The position numbers and the translations under genes are program-made. Below the pieces are notes generated by a model. The model saw only the letters and a list, made by a program, of their open reading frames with translations. It had not been told where the DNA came from and ran no database searches. Source: Nonomuraea dietziae (GTDB lineage Bacteria > Actinomycetota > Actinomycetes > Streptosporangiales > Streptosporangiaceae). Taken from it: DNA of 64,000 nucleotides. This document shows positions 31,548 through 41,314 of this stretch, one piece after another. How positions within the stretch are numbered: position 1 is the first letter of the stretch; each line of letters starts with the position of its first letter. The DNA is taken from positions 3,410,001-3,474,000 of the forward strand of contig NZ_JACIBV010000001.1 in NCBI RefSeq assembly GCF_014195505.1. Reading direction: 5' to 3'.

Positions 31548-33692
31548 GTGGTGGCTTTGGGGCGACAGTTCCCACCCAACGAGACGATCTCCGCCTCGGA
31601 TGAGGCAGACGACCAGGACGCGCTGCTCAAGGTCCTGACCGAGATGCTGCAGGAGATCGGCGCCCATACCGGCGCCATCTACCGCCTCTCTCCTGACGGC
31701 CAGGTGCTGGAGCTGGCGATGATGGAGGGGTTGCCGCGGGAGTTCGTCCAGCCGTGGGAGCGGGTGAGCCTGACCGCGCCGATCCCCGTGGCCGACGCGC
31801 TGCGGGACAAGCGGCTGGTGTGGGTGGGCAGCGAGGAGGACATGGTCCGCTGCTACCCGACGATCGCCGTCGCCCTGCCCTACGAGTTCTCCCTCGCGGC
31901 GGTCCCGCTGTCCACCCCCGCGGGCGACTACGGGGCGATGTTCATCGTCTGGTCCGGCTCCTATCCTCCGCCGCCCGCCCACACGCGTGAGCGCCTCACC
32001 GCCGCCGCGGCCGAACTGGCGGAGAAGCTGCAGGCTCTGGCCGGCAAGAGTCCGTCGAGGCGGCGCACCGGCCGGCACGAGGCGGCGCCGCTCACCGATC
32101 CGGCGGAGATACTCGGGGCGATGGTGGCCCGCCTGCCCGAGGGGATCTGCACGCTGGACGTCAAAGGCCGCCTCACCTACATCAGCCCCAGGGGAGCCGC
32201 CCTGCTCGGCGAGTCACCGCTGCGGCTGATCGGCGCCCAGCCCTGGACCGTGCTGCCGTGGCTGGACGACCCGGTGTACGAGGACCGCTACCGCAGGGCG
32301 ATGATCAGCCAGCAGCCGTCCTCGTTCGTGGCGCTGTGCCCGCCGGAGCGGTGGCTGGCCTTCGACCTGTACCCCTCGATCTCCGGCATCACCGTACGCA
32401 TCAGCCCGGCTCCCGTGGAGACGGAGGCCGCTCCGGCCCACACGCTTCCGATCGACGTGGCGCTTCCCATCAGGACAGGGGCCATCTACCACGTCCTCCA
32501 TCTGGCCAGCACGCTGACACAGGCCGCCGGCGTCCAGGATGTGGTGACCCTGGTCGCCGACCAGATCATGCCCGCGTTCGGCGCCCAGGCCGTGGCTCTG
32601 CTGGCGGCCGAGGAGGGACTGCTGCGCGTCGTCGGCCATCGGGGTTTCCCGCCCCACATCATCGAGCAGTACGGCCGGCTCACCCTGACCTCACCCACGC
32701 CGAGCATCCGGGCGATGGTCACCGGAGTGCCCAACTTCTTCGAATCGCATGACGAGCTGTACCACATCTACCCGTCCGCCGTCGCCCCTGACGACGGCAT
32801 GGCCGCATGGGCGCTGCTGCCCCTGATCGCCTCCGGCCGCCCCGTCGGCACGTGTGTGCTCGCCTTCCGCGAGCCGCACCCCTTCACCGTCGAGGACCGC
32901 GCCGTCCTGACCTCGCTGGGCGGCCTGATCGCGCAGGCGATGGAGCGCGCCCGGCTGTACGACGCCAAGTCGGAACTCGCTCGCGGCCTGCAGGAGGGCC
33001 TGCTCCCCCACGCCCTTCCGCGCATACCGGGGCTCGACGCGGCGGCCCGCTACCTGCCGGGCACCGAGGGCATGGACATCGGGGGCGACTTCTACGACCT
33101 CATCCGCCTGCCCGACGGAGCGGCCGCGGCCATCATCGGCGACGTCCAAGGGCACAACGTCACCGCCGCCGCCCTCATGGGCCAGCTCCGTACGGCGGTG
33201 CGCGCCTACGCCGCGGCCGGCGCCGACCCCGGCGAGGTGATGTACCGGACGAACCAGATGCTCACCGACCTCGATCCCGGCCTGTTCGCCAGTTGTGTCT
33301 ACGTTCATCTCGACCTTCGGCGCTGCGAGGCGCGTCTCGCCCGAGCGGGTCATCCTGAGCCTCTCGTCCGGCATCCCAACGGCGACGTCGAGGTGATCCA
33401 CGTCCCTGGGGGCCTCCTGCTCGGCATCGAACCCGAGACGGAGTACCCGTGCACGAACGTGCCGCTGGAGGTCGGCAGTCTCCTGGCGCTCTATACCGAT
33501 GGCCTGATCGAGGTGCCGGGCATCGACATCGACGACGGCCTGGCGGCTCTTGGCACCAGGCTCGCGAGCGACGGCGACCAGCCGTTGAACGAGCTGGCGG
33601 AGAGCCTGATCAGGAACGTCGAGGAGGTCGGCCGTCGCAGCGACGACGTCGCCCTCCTCCTGCTGCGCCTGGCCGCCGAGCCGCTTCCGTAG
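31548..33692 (+). CDS. GAF-PAS-GAF-PP2C (SpoIIE-type) Ser/Thr phosphatase
   Basis: A 714-residue cytoplasmic phosphatase. GAF-like domain at about 25-165, PAS at about 185-290 (LPEGICTLDVKGRLTYISPR), second GAF at about 305-465, then the SpoIIE/RsbU PP2C domain at about 490-705 (GGDFYDLIRL, IIGDVQGHNVTAAALMGQLR, YTDGLIEVPG, RSDDVALLLL) with the metal-binding Asp residues in place. Such proteins dephosphorylate anti-anti-sigma factors and so release sigma factors on a small-molecule, light or redox cue. No STAS or RsbW-like gene is adjacent; partners must be elsewhere. It starts at a GTG. Confidence 0.9.
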   Translation: MVALGRQFPPNETISASDEADDQDALLKVLTEMLQEIGAHTGAIYRLSPDGQVLELAMMEGLPREFVQPWERVSLTAPIPVADALRDKRLVWVGSEEDMVRCYPTIAVALPYEFSLAAVPLSTPAGDYGAMFIVWSGSYPPPPAHTRERLTAAAAELAEKLQALAGKSPSRRRTGRHEAAPLTDPAEILGAMVARLPEGICTLDVKGRLTYISPRGAALLGESPLRLIGAQPWTVLPWLDDPVYEDRYRRAMISQQPSSFVALCPPERWLAFDLYPSISGITVRISPAPVETEAAPAHTLPIDVALPIRTGAIYHVLHLASTLTQAAGVQDVVTLVADQIMPAFGAQAVALLAAEEGLLRVVGHRGFPPHIIEQYGRLTLTSPTPSIRAMVTGVPNFFESHDELYHIYPSAVAPDDGMAAWALLPLIASGRPVGTCVLAFREPHPFTVEDRAVLTSLGGLIAQAMERARLYDAKSELARGLQEGLLPHALPRIPGLDAAARYLPGTEGMDIGGDFYDLIRLPDGAAAAIIGDVQGHNVTAAALMGQLRTAVRAYAAAGADPGEVMYRTNQMLTDLDPGLFASCVYVHLDLRRCEARLARAGHPEPLVRHPNGDVEVIHVPGGLLLGIEPETEYPCTNVPLEVGSLLALYTDGLIEVPGIDIDDGLAALGTRLASDGDQPLNELAESLIRNVEEVGRRSDDVALLLLRLAAEPLP

Positions 33693-33717
33693 GGCCGGCC
33701 TTTACAAAGTATGTCGC

Positions 33718-33762
33718 GAGCCGACGTCTCCACGGAACCGAGCCCGTTGACGTAGTCGGCTC
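33718..33762. terminator. candidate hairpin after the PP2C phosphatase gene
   Basis: GAGCCGAC (33718-33725) pairs with GTCGGCTC (33755-33762). A competing shorter stem (GAACCG/CGGTTC) overlaps it. It lies between convergent genes. Confidence 0.35.
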
Positions 33763-33812
33763 CGGTTCTCACGTCTTCCACAGCCCCTGGGCGACCTCCC
33801 TTCCGGCAGAAC

Positions 33813-34148
33813 CTAGTTGCCGAACTGTTTGGTCTCGGGACGCTCCACCATGAGCGCGTGCGCGGGCTCGTCGGCGACCGGGCGGTGGCGCATCCCTCTG
33901 GGCACCACGAAGACGTCTCCAGCGTTCATCGAGACCGGCTCGCGCCCCTCGAGCTCGATGCGGAACGTGCCGTCCCAGCACAGGAACAGCTCGTCCTCGT
34001 CGTGGTAGTGCCACGGGAACTCGCCGTGGAAGCGAGCCACTCTGACCACGGCGTCGTTCACCTCGGCCAGCTGGCGTTGCTGCCACGGACCGGGCAACGT
34101 CGAGACGACCTCGGGCACGGACACCGGCATGCTGGTTCGAGTCTCCAA
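33813..34148 (-). CDS. cupin domain protein
   Basis: A 111-residue single-domain cupin. Motif 1 is FPWHYHDEDELFLCWDG (His, His, Glu metal ligands) and motif 2 is GDVFVVPRGMRHRPV with the last His. Single cupins of this size include dioxygenases, isomerases and metal or sugar sensors. GAGGAGGAAAG lies directly before a TTG at 34148, taken as the start; an ATG at 34130 is the alternative but is 22 bases from that site. It is divergent from the DUF1269 gene. Confidence 0.85.
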   Translation of the reverse strand: METRTSMPVSVPEVVSTLPGPWQQRQLAEVNDAVVRVARFHGEFPWHYHDEDELFLCWDGTFRIELEGREPVSMNAGDVFVVPRGMRHRPVADEPAHALMVERPETKQFGN

Positions 34149-34458
34149 CTTTCCTCCTCAAAGGTTTCCACCATCGTCCTTGACGCCTGGTGCGGGTCTC
34201 CAGGTCCAATTCCAGCAAATTGGCCCATCGTTAGGGCCAATGCTCCCCAGTCCTTCCGAAGTGCCGCCGCGGTGCCGCCCATCAGCCCGTGATTTCGCGA
34301 CATCTCTCGCAGGTCCGGATATTGAACTGCCTTTACGTCTGCGCGGTGAACGCGATGGAACGATGGCCTATGTGCCGTCATGACCTCTACGGGGCAGATC
34401 CGGCTTCCCGTCCTCTTCACGGGCCGCTGCTTCGACATAGCGGGAATCGGGGGATTCC
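34149..34458. other. divergent intergenic region between cupin and DUF1269 genes
   Basis: 310 bases without a convincing gene. It is AT-richer than its surroundings and contains the overlapping inverted repeats listed at 34,206-34,241. The promoters of both neighbours should be here. Confidence 0.5.
34206..34241. promoter_or_regulatory. overlapping inverted repeats, candidate stress-regulator site
   Basis: ATTGGCCC (34219-34226) and GGGCCAAT (34234-34241) form a perfect 8-bp repeat with a 7-base gap. CCAATT (34206-34211) and AATTGG (34218-34223) form a second repeat sharing the middle arm. The two are mutually exclusive as hairpins, or may be two half-overlapping dimer sites. Confidence 0.45.
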
Positions 34459-34962
34459 ATGAGCAATCTGATAGCCATCGCCTATCCGGACGTCGCCACG
34501 ACGACCCGGGTGCGCGACCGACTGCTGGAGCTGCAGCGCGAAAGGCTCATCATCCTGGCCGACGCCGCGGTGGCGGAGAAGAAGCCGGACGGCAAGATCA
34601 AGTTGCACCAGCTCAACAGCACGACCGGCGGTGGCGCGGCGATGGGCACCCTGTGGGGCGGGCTGATCGGCATGCTGTTCCTGGCGCCGCTGCTGGGGAT
34701 GGCGGTGGGAGCGGCGACAGGCGCGGCCGCGGGGGCGGCGACGGACGTCGGCGTCAACGACGCCTTCATGCGGGATCTGGGGCAGCGGCTCCAGCCCGGC
34801 GGGGCCGCGCTGTTCCTGCTGGTCACCCAGAGCACGCCGGACAAGGTGATCGTGGAGGTCGCCCCCTTCGGCGGGGAGATCATCCAGACCTCGCTGAGCG
34901 AGGAGGCGGAGGCCGACCTGCGGGAGGCCGTCCGCCACGTCCAGGCCGTCGCCGAACAGTAG
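34459..34962 (+). CDS. DUF1269 domain protein
   Basis: A 167-residue protein. N-terminal ferredoxin-like part (NLIAIAYPDVATTTRVRDRL, IILADAAVAEKKPDGKIKLH), then a glycine-zipper hairpin at about 58-95 (GLIGMLFLAPLLGMAVGAAT, GAAAGAAT) that inserts in or lies on the membrane, then a strand-helix tail with DKVIVEVAPFGGEIIQTSL. The pattern is typical of DUF1269 proteins, which occur in stress regulons. It is followed after 42 bases by arcA, and a shared transcript is likely. Confidence 0.88.
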   Translation: MSNLIAIAYPDVATTTRVRDRLLELQRERLIILADAAVAEKKPDGKIKLHQLNSTTGGGAAMGTLWGGLIGMLFLAPLLGMAVGAATGAAAGAATDVGVNDAFMRDLGQRLQPGGAALFLLVTQSTPDKVIVEVAPFGGEIIQTSLSEEAEADLREAVRHVQAVAEQ

Positions 34963-35004
34963 CGCGTCCATCTCCATTCCCGATCGACCCGCCCAGGAGG
35001 CGTC

Positions 35005-36279
35005 GTGAGTACCAAGTACGGAGTCCACTCCGAGGTGGGCACGCTGCGACAGGTCATCGTGCACCGGCCCGATCTCAGCCTGAAGAGGCTCACCCCCGCC
35101 AACAAGGACGAGCTGCTCTACGACGATGTGCTGTGGGTGCGCCGCGCCCAGATGGAGCACGACGAGTTCGTGGAGATGATGCGCGGCCGCGGCATCGAGG
35201 TGTTCCACCACCAGCAACTGCTCGCCGAGGCGCTGGAGGCCGCACCCGAGGCCAGGAGGCACGCGGTCGAGCGGACGGTCACCCATCTGACGGTGGGTCC
35301 GTCACTCGTCGACGAGGTCCGCGCCGAGCTCGCGTCGTGGAGCGGGGACAAACTCGCCGAGCATCTGATCGGCGGGCTCACCAAGGAGGAGTTCGTCGCC
35401 GAGGCCCGGGCCAGCCGCGAGGACTTCGACACCCGATCCCTGGTCACCGCGATGGCCACGATCGGATCGTTCATCCTGCCGCCGCTCCCGAACTCCCTCT
35501 ACCAGCGCGACCCTGCCGCCTGGCTGTACGGCGGGGTCTCACTCAACCCGCTCTACTACCACGCCCGCCGGCTGGAGACGATCAACCAGAGCATCATCTA
35601 CCACTTCCATCCGATGTTCGCCGACGACGGCTTCGCCTACTGGTATCCGCCCATGGGCGACGACGGCACCTTCGACGAGGAGGACTTCGGCCGTGCCTCG
35701 CTGGAGGGCGGCGACATGATGCCCATCGGAAAGGGCGCCGTCGCCATCGGCGTGAGCGAGCGCACCAGCCCCATCATGATCGAGCACCTCGCCAGGGAGC
35801 TGTTCGACGCGGGGGCGGCCACCAGGGTGCTGGCGGTCAACATCCCTCCGCACCGCTCCTACATGCACCTCGACACCGTGTTCACGCTGCTGGACGTGGA
35901 CAAGGCCACCGGCTACCCACCCGTGGTGGAGAACGCGGCGGTCTACTCGCTGCGGCCGGGCGACAAGGAAGGCACCGTGGACGTGCACCGCGAGCCGAGC
36001 CTGGCGGCCGCCTTCGAAGACGCGCTCGGCATCGGCAAGCTCGACATCATCCCCACCGGCGGGGACGACTACCAGCGGGCCAGAGAGCAGTGGGACAGCG
36101 GCAGCAACTTCGTCGCCCTGGAGCCTGGCGTCGTGGTGGGCTACCACAAGAACGAGTTCACCAACAGGAAGCTGCGCGAGCACGGCGTGGACGTCGTCGA
36201 GATCGAGGGCTTCGAGCTGGGCAAGGGCCGAGGCGGCGGGCACTGCATGACCTGCCCGATCCTGCGCGACCCCGTCTGA
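35005..36279 (+). CDS. arcA: arginine deiminase
   Basis: A 424-residue enzyme that converts arginine to citrulline and ammonia. Family motifs: [17 protein letters not shown] at the N-terminus, [17 protein letters not shown] (substrate Asp), [11 protein letters not shown] (catalytic His and Asp), and [15 protein letters not shown] at the C-terminus with catalytic Cys414. Length and motifs match bacterial ArcA closely. It starts at a GTG with AGGAGG upstream. arcB and arcC do not follow, so it may serve acid or low-oxygen stress rather than full ATP-yielding fermentation of arginine. Grouped with a DUF1269 and a MarC-like gene. Confidence 0.95.
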   Translation: MSTKYGVHSEVGTLRQVIVHRPDLSLKRLTPANKDELLYDDVLWVRRAQMEHDEFVEMMRGRGIEVFHHQQLLAEALEAAPEARRHAVERTVTHLTVGPSLVDEVRAELASWSGDKLAEHLIGGLTKEEFVAEARASREDFDTRSLVTAMATIGSFILPPLPNSLYQRDPAAWLYGGVSLNPLYYHARRLETINQSIIYHFHPMFADDGFAYWYPPMGDDGTFDEEDFGRASLEGGDMMPIGKGAVAIGVSERTSPIMIEHLARELFDAGAATRVLAVNIPPHRSYMHLDTVFTLLDVDKATGYPPVVENAAVYSLRPGDKEGTVDVHREPSLAAAFEDALGIGKLDIIPTGGDDYQRAREQWDSGSNFVALEPGVVVGYHKNEFTNRKLREHGVDVVEIEGFELGKGRGGGHCMTCPILRDPV

Positions 36280-36352
36280 GGCCGGCCGTTTCGTCCATCG
36301 CGTGAAACTCCCCCTGCGACCAGCCGCCAGGCGTCCATCCGGGAGCAACACG

Positions 36353-37027
36353 ATGACACACCCAGCACTGATCCTGTTCTTGGCGCTGTTCGGGCTCTAC
36401 AGTCCGGTCGCCGCGCTGGCCTCCTACCTGCCGATCGTCCGCCCGTACGAGCACGGGGACGTCAACCGGCTGGCGCTGGGGCTGGCGCTCAACGTCGCGG
36501 TCTTCGTGCTCGTCGCGCTGTGGGTGGGTGAGCCGTTGCTCAAGCTGCTCGGGATCAGCACCGCGGCGCTCACCGCCACCGGCGGCATCGCGCTCGCCTA
36601 CGCCGCCATCCCGCTCATGCGCGGTCAGGCGGGGGCGGTCGAAGAGCTGGAGAAGCTCCAGCGCCAGGAGGAGCAGAGGGAACAGGGGGTCGCGGCGCCG
36701 CCCGAGCCCGTCGCCGACATCAAGTCGATCCTGTTCACCCCGCTCACCTTCCCCCTGACCGTCGGCGGCACCACCTTCGCCTTCTGCGTCGCCGCCTCGG
36801 CGGCGGCGACAAGCATGCGGGAGAAGCTCGCCCTGTCCCTCGCGGTCGTGTGCTTCGCGGCGCTCACCGGCCTGACCCTGTACCTGTCCGGGCACGTCAA
36901 ACGCCGCATCTCGCTGAAGGGGGCCATGCTCCTCGACCGCGTGGCCGGCATCCTCCTCACCGCCATCGCCGTCATCCTGCTGGCCAACGGTTTCACCGAC
37001 CTGGTCACCGCGCGGCTGAACCAGTGA
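36353..37027 (+). CDS. MarC-like integral membrane protein
   Basis: A 224-residue protein with six predicted helices in a 3+3 arrangement. Halves are joined by a charged loop (LEKLQRQEEQREQG). The second half begins FTPLTFPLTVGGTTFAF, close to the MarC/UPF0056 signature PLxxPLxxGPGxI, and ends with LDRVAGILLTAIAVILLANG, as in MarC. Despite its name, MarC is not an antibiotic efflux pump; function is unknown. The start at 36353 has GGGAG upstream. It lies 73 bases after arcA on the same strand and may share its transcript. Confidence 0.8.
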   Translation: MTHPALILFLALFGLYSPVAALASYLPIVRPYEHGDVNRLALGLALNVAVFVLVALWVGEPLLKLLGISTAALTATGGIALAYAAIPLMRGQAGAVEELEKLQRQEEQREQGVAAPPEPVADIKSILFTPLTFPLTVGGTTFAFCVAASAAATSMREKLALSLAVVCFAALTGLTLYLSGHVKRRISLKGAMLLDRVAGILLTAIAVILLANGFTDLVTARLNQ

Positions 37028-37033
37028 GGGGTC

Positions 37034-37432
37034 TTAGTTCGCGATGGACACCAGCACGGCGCCGAGCAGGACGAGGAGGAGGATCAGCGGGATGAGCAGG
37101 GCGCCCAGCAGCGCCAGCTGGTAGGCCAGTCCGTTCCACGGCTGCGGGGCAGGCCCGAGCGCGCCGGGCGAGAAGGACCACACCGGCGCGCGGTACTCCA
37201 CGGCCACCGACTGCCCCTGCGCGACCCACACCTGGAGATCGGCGTTGCCGACCCGGGGCGGCAGGATGCCGGGGACGTGCACGTGGAGGTGGTAGGCGCC
37301 GGGCGCCACAGGGATCACGTTCTGCCCCCACCTGATCGGCACCGGGTAACCGTTCAGGGTGACCACGGGCTTGAAGAGGGCGAGGCCGAAGACGGCCCAG
37401 TGGTACTTCAGATCGAGCAGAAGGTGGTTCAT
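37034..37432 (-). CDS. hypothetical protein with C-terminal membrane helix
   Basis: A 132-residue protein. Residues 1-85 look like a beta-rich domain (YHWAVFGLALFKPVVTLNGY, VIPVAPGAYHLHVHVPG, QSVAVEYRAP) and residues 107-130 are a strongly hydrophobic helix at the end. It resembles a small tail-anchored protein with the beta domain in the cytoplasm, or one exported by a signal at the other end. The start at 37432 is favoured by AAGGA 7 bases upstream; an ATG at 37543 would add 37 basic residues. I do not recognise a named family. Confidence 0.68.
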   Translation of the reverse strand: MNHLLLDLKYHWAVFGLALFKPVVTLNGYPVPIRWGQNVIPVAPGAYHLHVHVPGILPPRVGNADLQVWVAQGQSVAVEYRAPVWSFSPGALGPAPQPWNGLAYQLALLGALLIPLILLLVLLGAVLVSIAN

Positions 37433-37717
37433 GCCGGGGTCCTTCGGGCTGGGCGACTGGTTCGAACGGAGAACATTCTGGCCGTAGCCCACGCGGAAGG
37501 AGGCCCGGGCCTTCCTGGCGTCGGCCCGCCTGCCCGTCGTCATGGGGAGCGCGGTCGACCGACCACGCGCTGTTCGCCGAGGCTGTCACGGCGCTGGACC
37601 GGCTCGCGAGGCCCGGCCGCCCGCACAGGTGGACCTGTCGGCCGACGCGATCGGTCTCCGGGGCGAGGGTCCGATCGCCCGCGAGCGGCATCGGCGAGCT
37701 GACGTAAGATCCCCGCC

Positions 37718-40700
37718 ATGGATCGCCCAAGTCTGCCCGGCAGCCTCCAGCTGCTGCTCTCCGACGACCCCGTCCTGGACCTGTACTCCTACGGCCCCTG
37801 GCGAGTCCCGGACGGCCTGTACGAGCAGGTGCGGGCGCGCGCCGTCGCGCTGAACGGCGATCCCGCGGCCGAGGCGCTCGCGGTGGAGCTTCCCGGCTTC
37901 TTCGCCGAGGACACCACCGTGATCGGCGCGGAGCTGTGGCACCTGCTGCAGTTCCTCGTCGGCTCGGTCGCGCTGTGCGGGGGCTCGGCCTGTGACCTCG
38001 CCTACGAGACGATGAGCGACTTCGTGGCCGAGCCGCGGCAGCCGAACCGCAGCTGGACGTGGTCGTCGGGCGACACACCCTTTCTTCCGCCCGCTTACTG
38101 GCTGATGGACGGCACCGGCGACGACCCGGAGCTGCGCGAGCTCGCGTTGGGGCTCGCGCGCCGGTGTCTGGACGTCTTCGCGGGCATCGAGCCGCTCGAG
38201 CCCCGGCGCAGGGCGCTGATCGCGCTGCACGACCTGCGCGCCGCGGATCCCGCCCTGGCCAAGGAGGATCGGGTCGCGCCCCTGGAGGCGCTGCCCGGGC
38301 TGTGGGCCGAGCGGGCCGGGCCCGAGCTGCTCGCCGTCCTGCCGGAGCTCCTGGGACCCGCCGGCTACCTGGACTGGGCCTGCTCGGGCTTCCTCGCCGC
38401 GCACACCCGCCTCATCGAGCACGTGCCCGGCGCGACGAGTGCGGGACCGTTGCCTGGCACCGCCCTCACGTTCGAACACGAGGTGACGCTGGCCTGCCTG
38501 CTCGCGCAGGCCGAGGTCAGCGAGGTCCCCGCCGAGCTGGCGATGAGCCTGGGCCTGTCGAGGTACACCCAGGTGCAGGCGGGCTTCTCCCGGCTGCGCG
38601 AGGGATTCGACGCCGACACCTGGCACTCGCTGGTGCGGTCGTGGCTGGCGCGCGGGGTGCTGGCGGGCGAGGCCGAGGCCTGCCGCGCCTGGCTCGACAT
38701 GGCGATCAGGGTCTCCGGCGCCGTCCAGGGGTTGCCGGGGCCGGCGGTGAATCCGGAGAGCTCGCTGCCGGTCACCGCGTTCCAGCGGGATCTGCGCGTG
38801 CTGTGCGCGCCGCGCAGGGCCGTCAACCCGCTGCTGGCGAGGTACGTCGCCGATCAGCGCCCGCACACCGACCCCGCCGCCGAGCTGGTCGGTCAGCCGG
38901 AGCTGGCCGAGGCGCTCCGTGCCGTGGTCGAGGCCAGGTGGCGCGGCGACAGGAGACCGGCGCGGCTGCTGCTGGCGGGGCCTGACAGCACGGGACGCAT
39001 GACGGCGGTCGACATCCTGCGGCGCGCGCTGGCGGGGGCCGACGGCCCTCCCGAGGTGGTCTACATCTCCGACCAGGTGTTCGCCAGCATGAACGCCAGC
39101 GAGGCGGCGCTGCACCTGCTGTCGAGGACGAGGGGTCTGGCGGACGGCGACCTGCTGGTGTTGCAGGGGCTGGACCGGATCGGCGAGTACGGCCGCTGCG
39201 GCGCCGTGGCCCTCGAGGAGCTACGGCGGGTGCTGCGGCAGCAACGACACCTGCACGTGGTCGCGACCTGCGCGGTGGGCGGCGACCTCGAGCTCGCGCG
39301 GGCCAACCCGGCGCTGCTCCACGAGTTCCGCGTCGCGCGCACCCGCGAGTTCACCGAGAACGAGCGGGCGGAGCTGTTCAGGCGGGCCGTCGCCCGCCGG
39401 GACGCGGTGGCCTTCGACGACGCGGCGGAGGCCGCGGCCCGCCTGGTGGGCCATCTCAACCTGCGCGGCGCCCGCCTCATGGAACACCTCGCGGAGCAGG
39501 CCGTCGCCTCGGCGCGCGGCAGGGGCTCGGTCAGGGTGAGCGGCGCCGACCTGCCCGCCACCCCCTTCCCGCAGGGGACCGGGCTGGACGCCTGCCTGGG
39601 GCTCGAGCCGGTCAAGGCGGAGCTCGCCCTCGTCATCGCCGAGGCGCGGGCGGCGAGGCTGCGGCGTGAGGCGGGGATGCCCTCGCCCGTGCGGGCGCCG
39701 CACCTGGTCTTCACCGGCCGTCCCGGCACCGGCAAGACCATGGTGGCGGGCCTTGTCGGCCGGATGTTCGCCGAGCTCGGGCTGCTCTCCTCCGGTCACC
39801 TGGTCACCGTCGACCGCGCCGACCTGGTGGGGCAGCACATCGGGGACGCCACGGTGAACGTACGGCGTGCCGTCGACCGCGCCCTCGGCGGCGTGCTGTG
39901 CGTCGAGGACGCGGGCAACCTCGCCCGTCCTGGCATCGACGTCGACAGGGCCCGCAGCCGCGACGTCGTCGACGCCCTGCTCGCGGCGGTCCGGGCGCAC
40001 CGCGAGGACCTGGTGGTCGTCCTGTGCGGACCGGACGGGGCGGTCAACGGTCTGCTGAAGTCCTCGCCGGAGCTGGCGGAGTACTTCCCGAAGGTGGTGC
40101 GCTTCCCCGACCTCACCGGCGACCAGGTGGTCGCCCTCTACGAGATCAAGGCGGCCGAGGCCGGGTTCACCCTTCGTGAGGGGGTTCTGGCCAAGGTGGG
40201 GAGCATCGTCCGATCGGCGCGGCCGGAGGCGGCGGGCGCCCGCCTCGCGCTGCGCCTGCTGGAGCGGTCGGTGGCCATGCAGTCACGCCGGGTGCTGGCC
40301 GACGGGGTGATCGACGGGGACGAGTCTCTGCACGAGATCCTCGCCGAGGACGTTCCCGGCACCGCCACCGCCCGCGTGAGCAGCGGCCCCTCCGACGACC
40401 CGCTCGCCGCGATCGACGCGCTGATCGGGCTCGAGCCGGTCAAGCGCGAGGTGCGGCTGCTGGCCGCCGAGGTCGAGGCCGACCGCCTGCGCAGGTCGGC
40501 GGGCCTGCCGATCACCTCCCCCACCAGGCACCTGGTGTTCACGGGCAACCCCGGCACGGCCAAGACGACCGTCGCCAGGCTCCTCGCCTCGGCGTACGCG
40601 CGGCTCGGCCTGCTGTCGTCCGGCCATCTGGTCGAGGTCTCCCACGCCGACCTGATCGCCGAGTACCTCGGCCAGACCGCGCCCAAGGTGCGCGCGGCGG

Positions 40701-41233
40701 TCGAAAGGGCGCTGGGCGGCGTGCTGTTCATCGACGAGGCGTACGCGCTCACGCCAGGCGGCTCGCACAACTCCTACGGCCCTGAGGCGATCGCCGAACT
40801 GCTGCGCCTGATGGAGGAGCACCGAGACGACCTGGTCGTGATCGCCGCCGGGTACGACAACAGGATGAAGGACTTCCTCGCGGCCAACCCCGGGCTGGCG
40901 TCGCGTTTCCCCACCACGGTGCGATTCCCCGACTACTCCGAGGACGAGCTCGTCGCGATCTTCGAGTCCATGGCCTCGGCCGCGGGTCTGGTCCTGTCCG
41001 GCGACGCGCGCGAGGAGGTCCGCCGCGCGCTGCGGGCGATTCCCCGAGGCGAGTCCTTCGGCAACGGCCGCGTCGTGCGCAACCTGCTCGACCGCGCGAC
41101 GGCGCTCCAGGCCGAGCGCGTCCTGGCCCTGCCGAACCCGACGAGCGAGGAGATCAGGGCGCTGCTGCCCTCGGACATCGTGGCGAGCCCCTCGCACACC
41201 CCCGAGGAGGGCGGGACCGGCCAGTACCTGTGA
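37718..41233 (+). CDS. large CbxX/CfxQ-type AAA protein with three AAA modules
   Basis: A 1,171-residue protein. Residues 1-390 are helical and of unknown fold. A first AAA-like module (about 390-600) has a degenerate P-loop (AGPDSTGRMTA) and DLLVLQGLD in place of Walker B. The second (about 625-880) has a good P-loop GRPGTGKT (667-674), but its Walker B reads CVEDAGN (728-734) where FIDEAYAL is normal, so the Asp-Glu order is swapped. The third (about 900-1,150) has GNPGTAKT (943-950) and a normal FIDEAYAL (1004-1011). CbxX/CfxQ relatives include rubisco activases and the EccA ATPases of type VII secretion; no ESX genes lie here. Only the third module looks fully competent to hydrolyse ATP. 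Confidence 0.88.
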   Translation: MDRPSLPGSLQLLLSDDPVLDLYSYGPWRVPDGLYEQVRARAVALNGDPAAEALAVELPGFFAEDTTVIGAELWHLLQFLVGSVALCGGSACDLAYETMSDFVAEPRQPNRSWTWSSGDTPFLPPAYWLMDGTGDDPELRELALGLARRCLDVFAGIEPLEPRRRALIALHDLRAADPALAKEDRVAPLEALPGLWAERAGPELLAVLPELLGPAGYLDWACSGFLAAHTRLIEHVPGATSAGPLPGTALTFEHEVTLACLLAQAEVSEVPAELAMSLGLSRYTQVQAGFSRLREGFDADTWHSLVRSWLARGVLAGEAEACRAWLDMAIRVSGAVQGLPGPAVNPESSLPVTAFQRDLRVLCAPRRAVNPLLARYVADQRPHTDPAAELVGQPELAEALRAVVEARWRGDRRPARLLLAGPDSTGRMTAVDILRRALAGADGPPEVVYISDQVFASMNASEAALHLLSRTRGLADGDLLVLQGLDRIGEYGRCGAVALEELRRVLRQQRHLHVVATCAVGGDLELARANPALLHEFRVARTREFTENERAELFRRAVARRDAVAFDDAAEAAARLVGHLNLRGARLMEHLAEQAVASARGRGSVRVSGADLPATPFPQGTGLDACLGLEPVKAELALVIAEARAARLRREAGMPSPVRAPHLVFTGRPGTGKTMVAGLVGRMFAELGLLSSGHLVTVDRADLVGQHIGDATVNVRRAVDRALGGVLCVEDAGNLARPGIDVDRARSRDVVDALLAAVRAHREDLVVVLCGPDGAVNGLLKSSPELAEYFPKVVRFPDLTGDQVVALYEIKAAEAGFTLREGVLAKVGSIVRSARPEAAGARLALRLLERSVAMQSRRVLADGVIDGDESLHEILAEDVPGTATARVSSGPSDDPLAAIDALIGLEPVKREVRLLAAEVEADRLRRSAGLPITSPTRHLVFTGNPGTAKTTVARLLASAYARLGLLSSGHLVEVSHADLIAEYLGQTAPKVRAAVERALGGVLFIDEAYALTPGGSHNSYGPEAIAELLRLMEEHRDDLVVIAAGYDNRMKDFLAANPGLASRFPTTVRFPDYSEDELVAIFESMASAAGLVLSGDAREEVRRALRAIPRGESFGNGRVVRNLLDRATALQAERVLALPNPTSEEIRALLPSDIVASPSHTPEEGGTGQYL

Positions 41234-41314
41234 CCGCCACCCCGGATCGCGGGGCGACGGTTCCCTGTGAACCTCGGCCGGGTCGCTCACGTCGTCAGGC
41301 AGAGAGGAGTTTCG

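Noticed and set aside
36353-37027. Assignment as a sulfolipid-addressing (GAP/Sap) protein
   Set aside because: The PLTFPLTVGG block and the final helix pattern fit MarC better.
37433-37543. Upstream ATG at 37543 for the tail-anchored hypothetical protein
   Set aside because: The added 37 residues are basic and unstructured, and the AAGGA site fits the ATG at 37432 better.
37718-41233. EccA of a type VII secretion system
   Set aside because: EccA has one AAA domain and lies with eccB-E and esx genes. None are present and the architecture is different.
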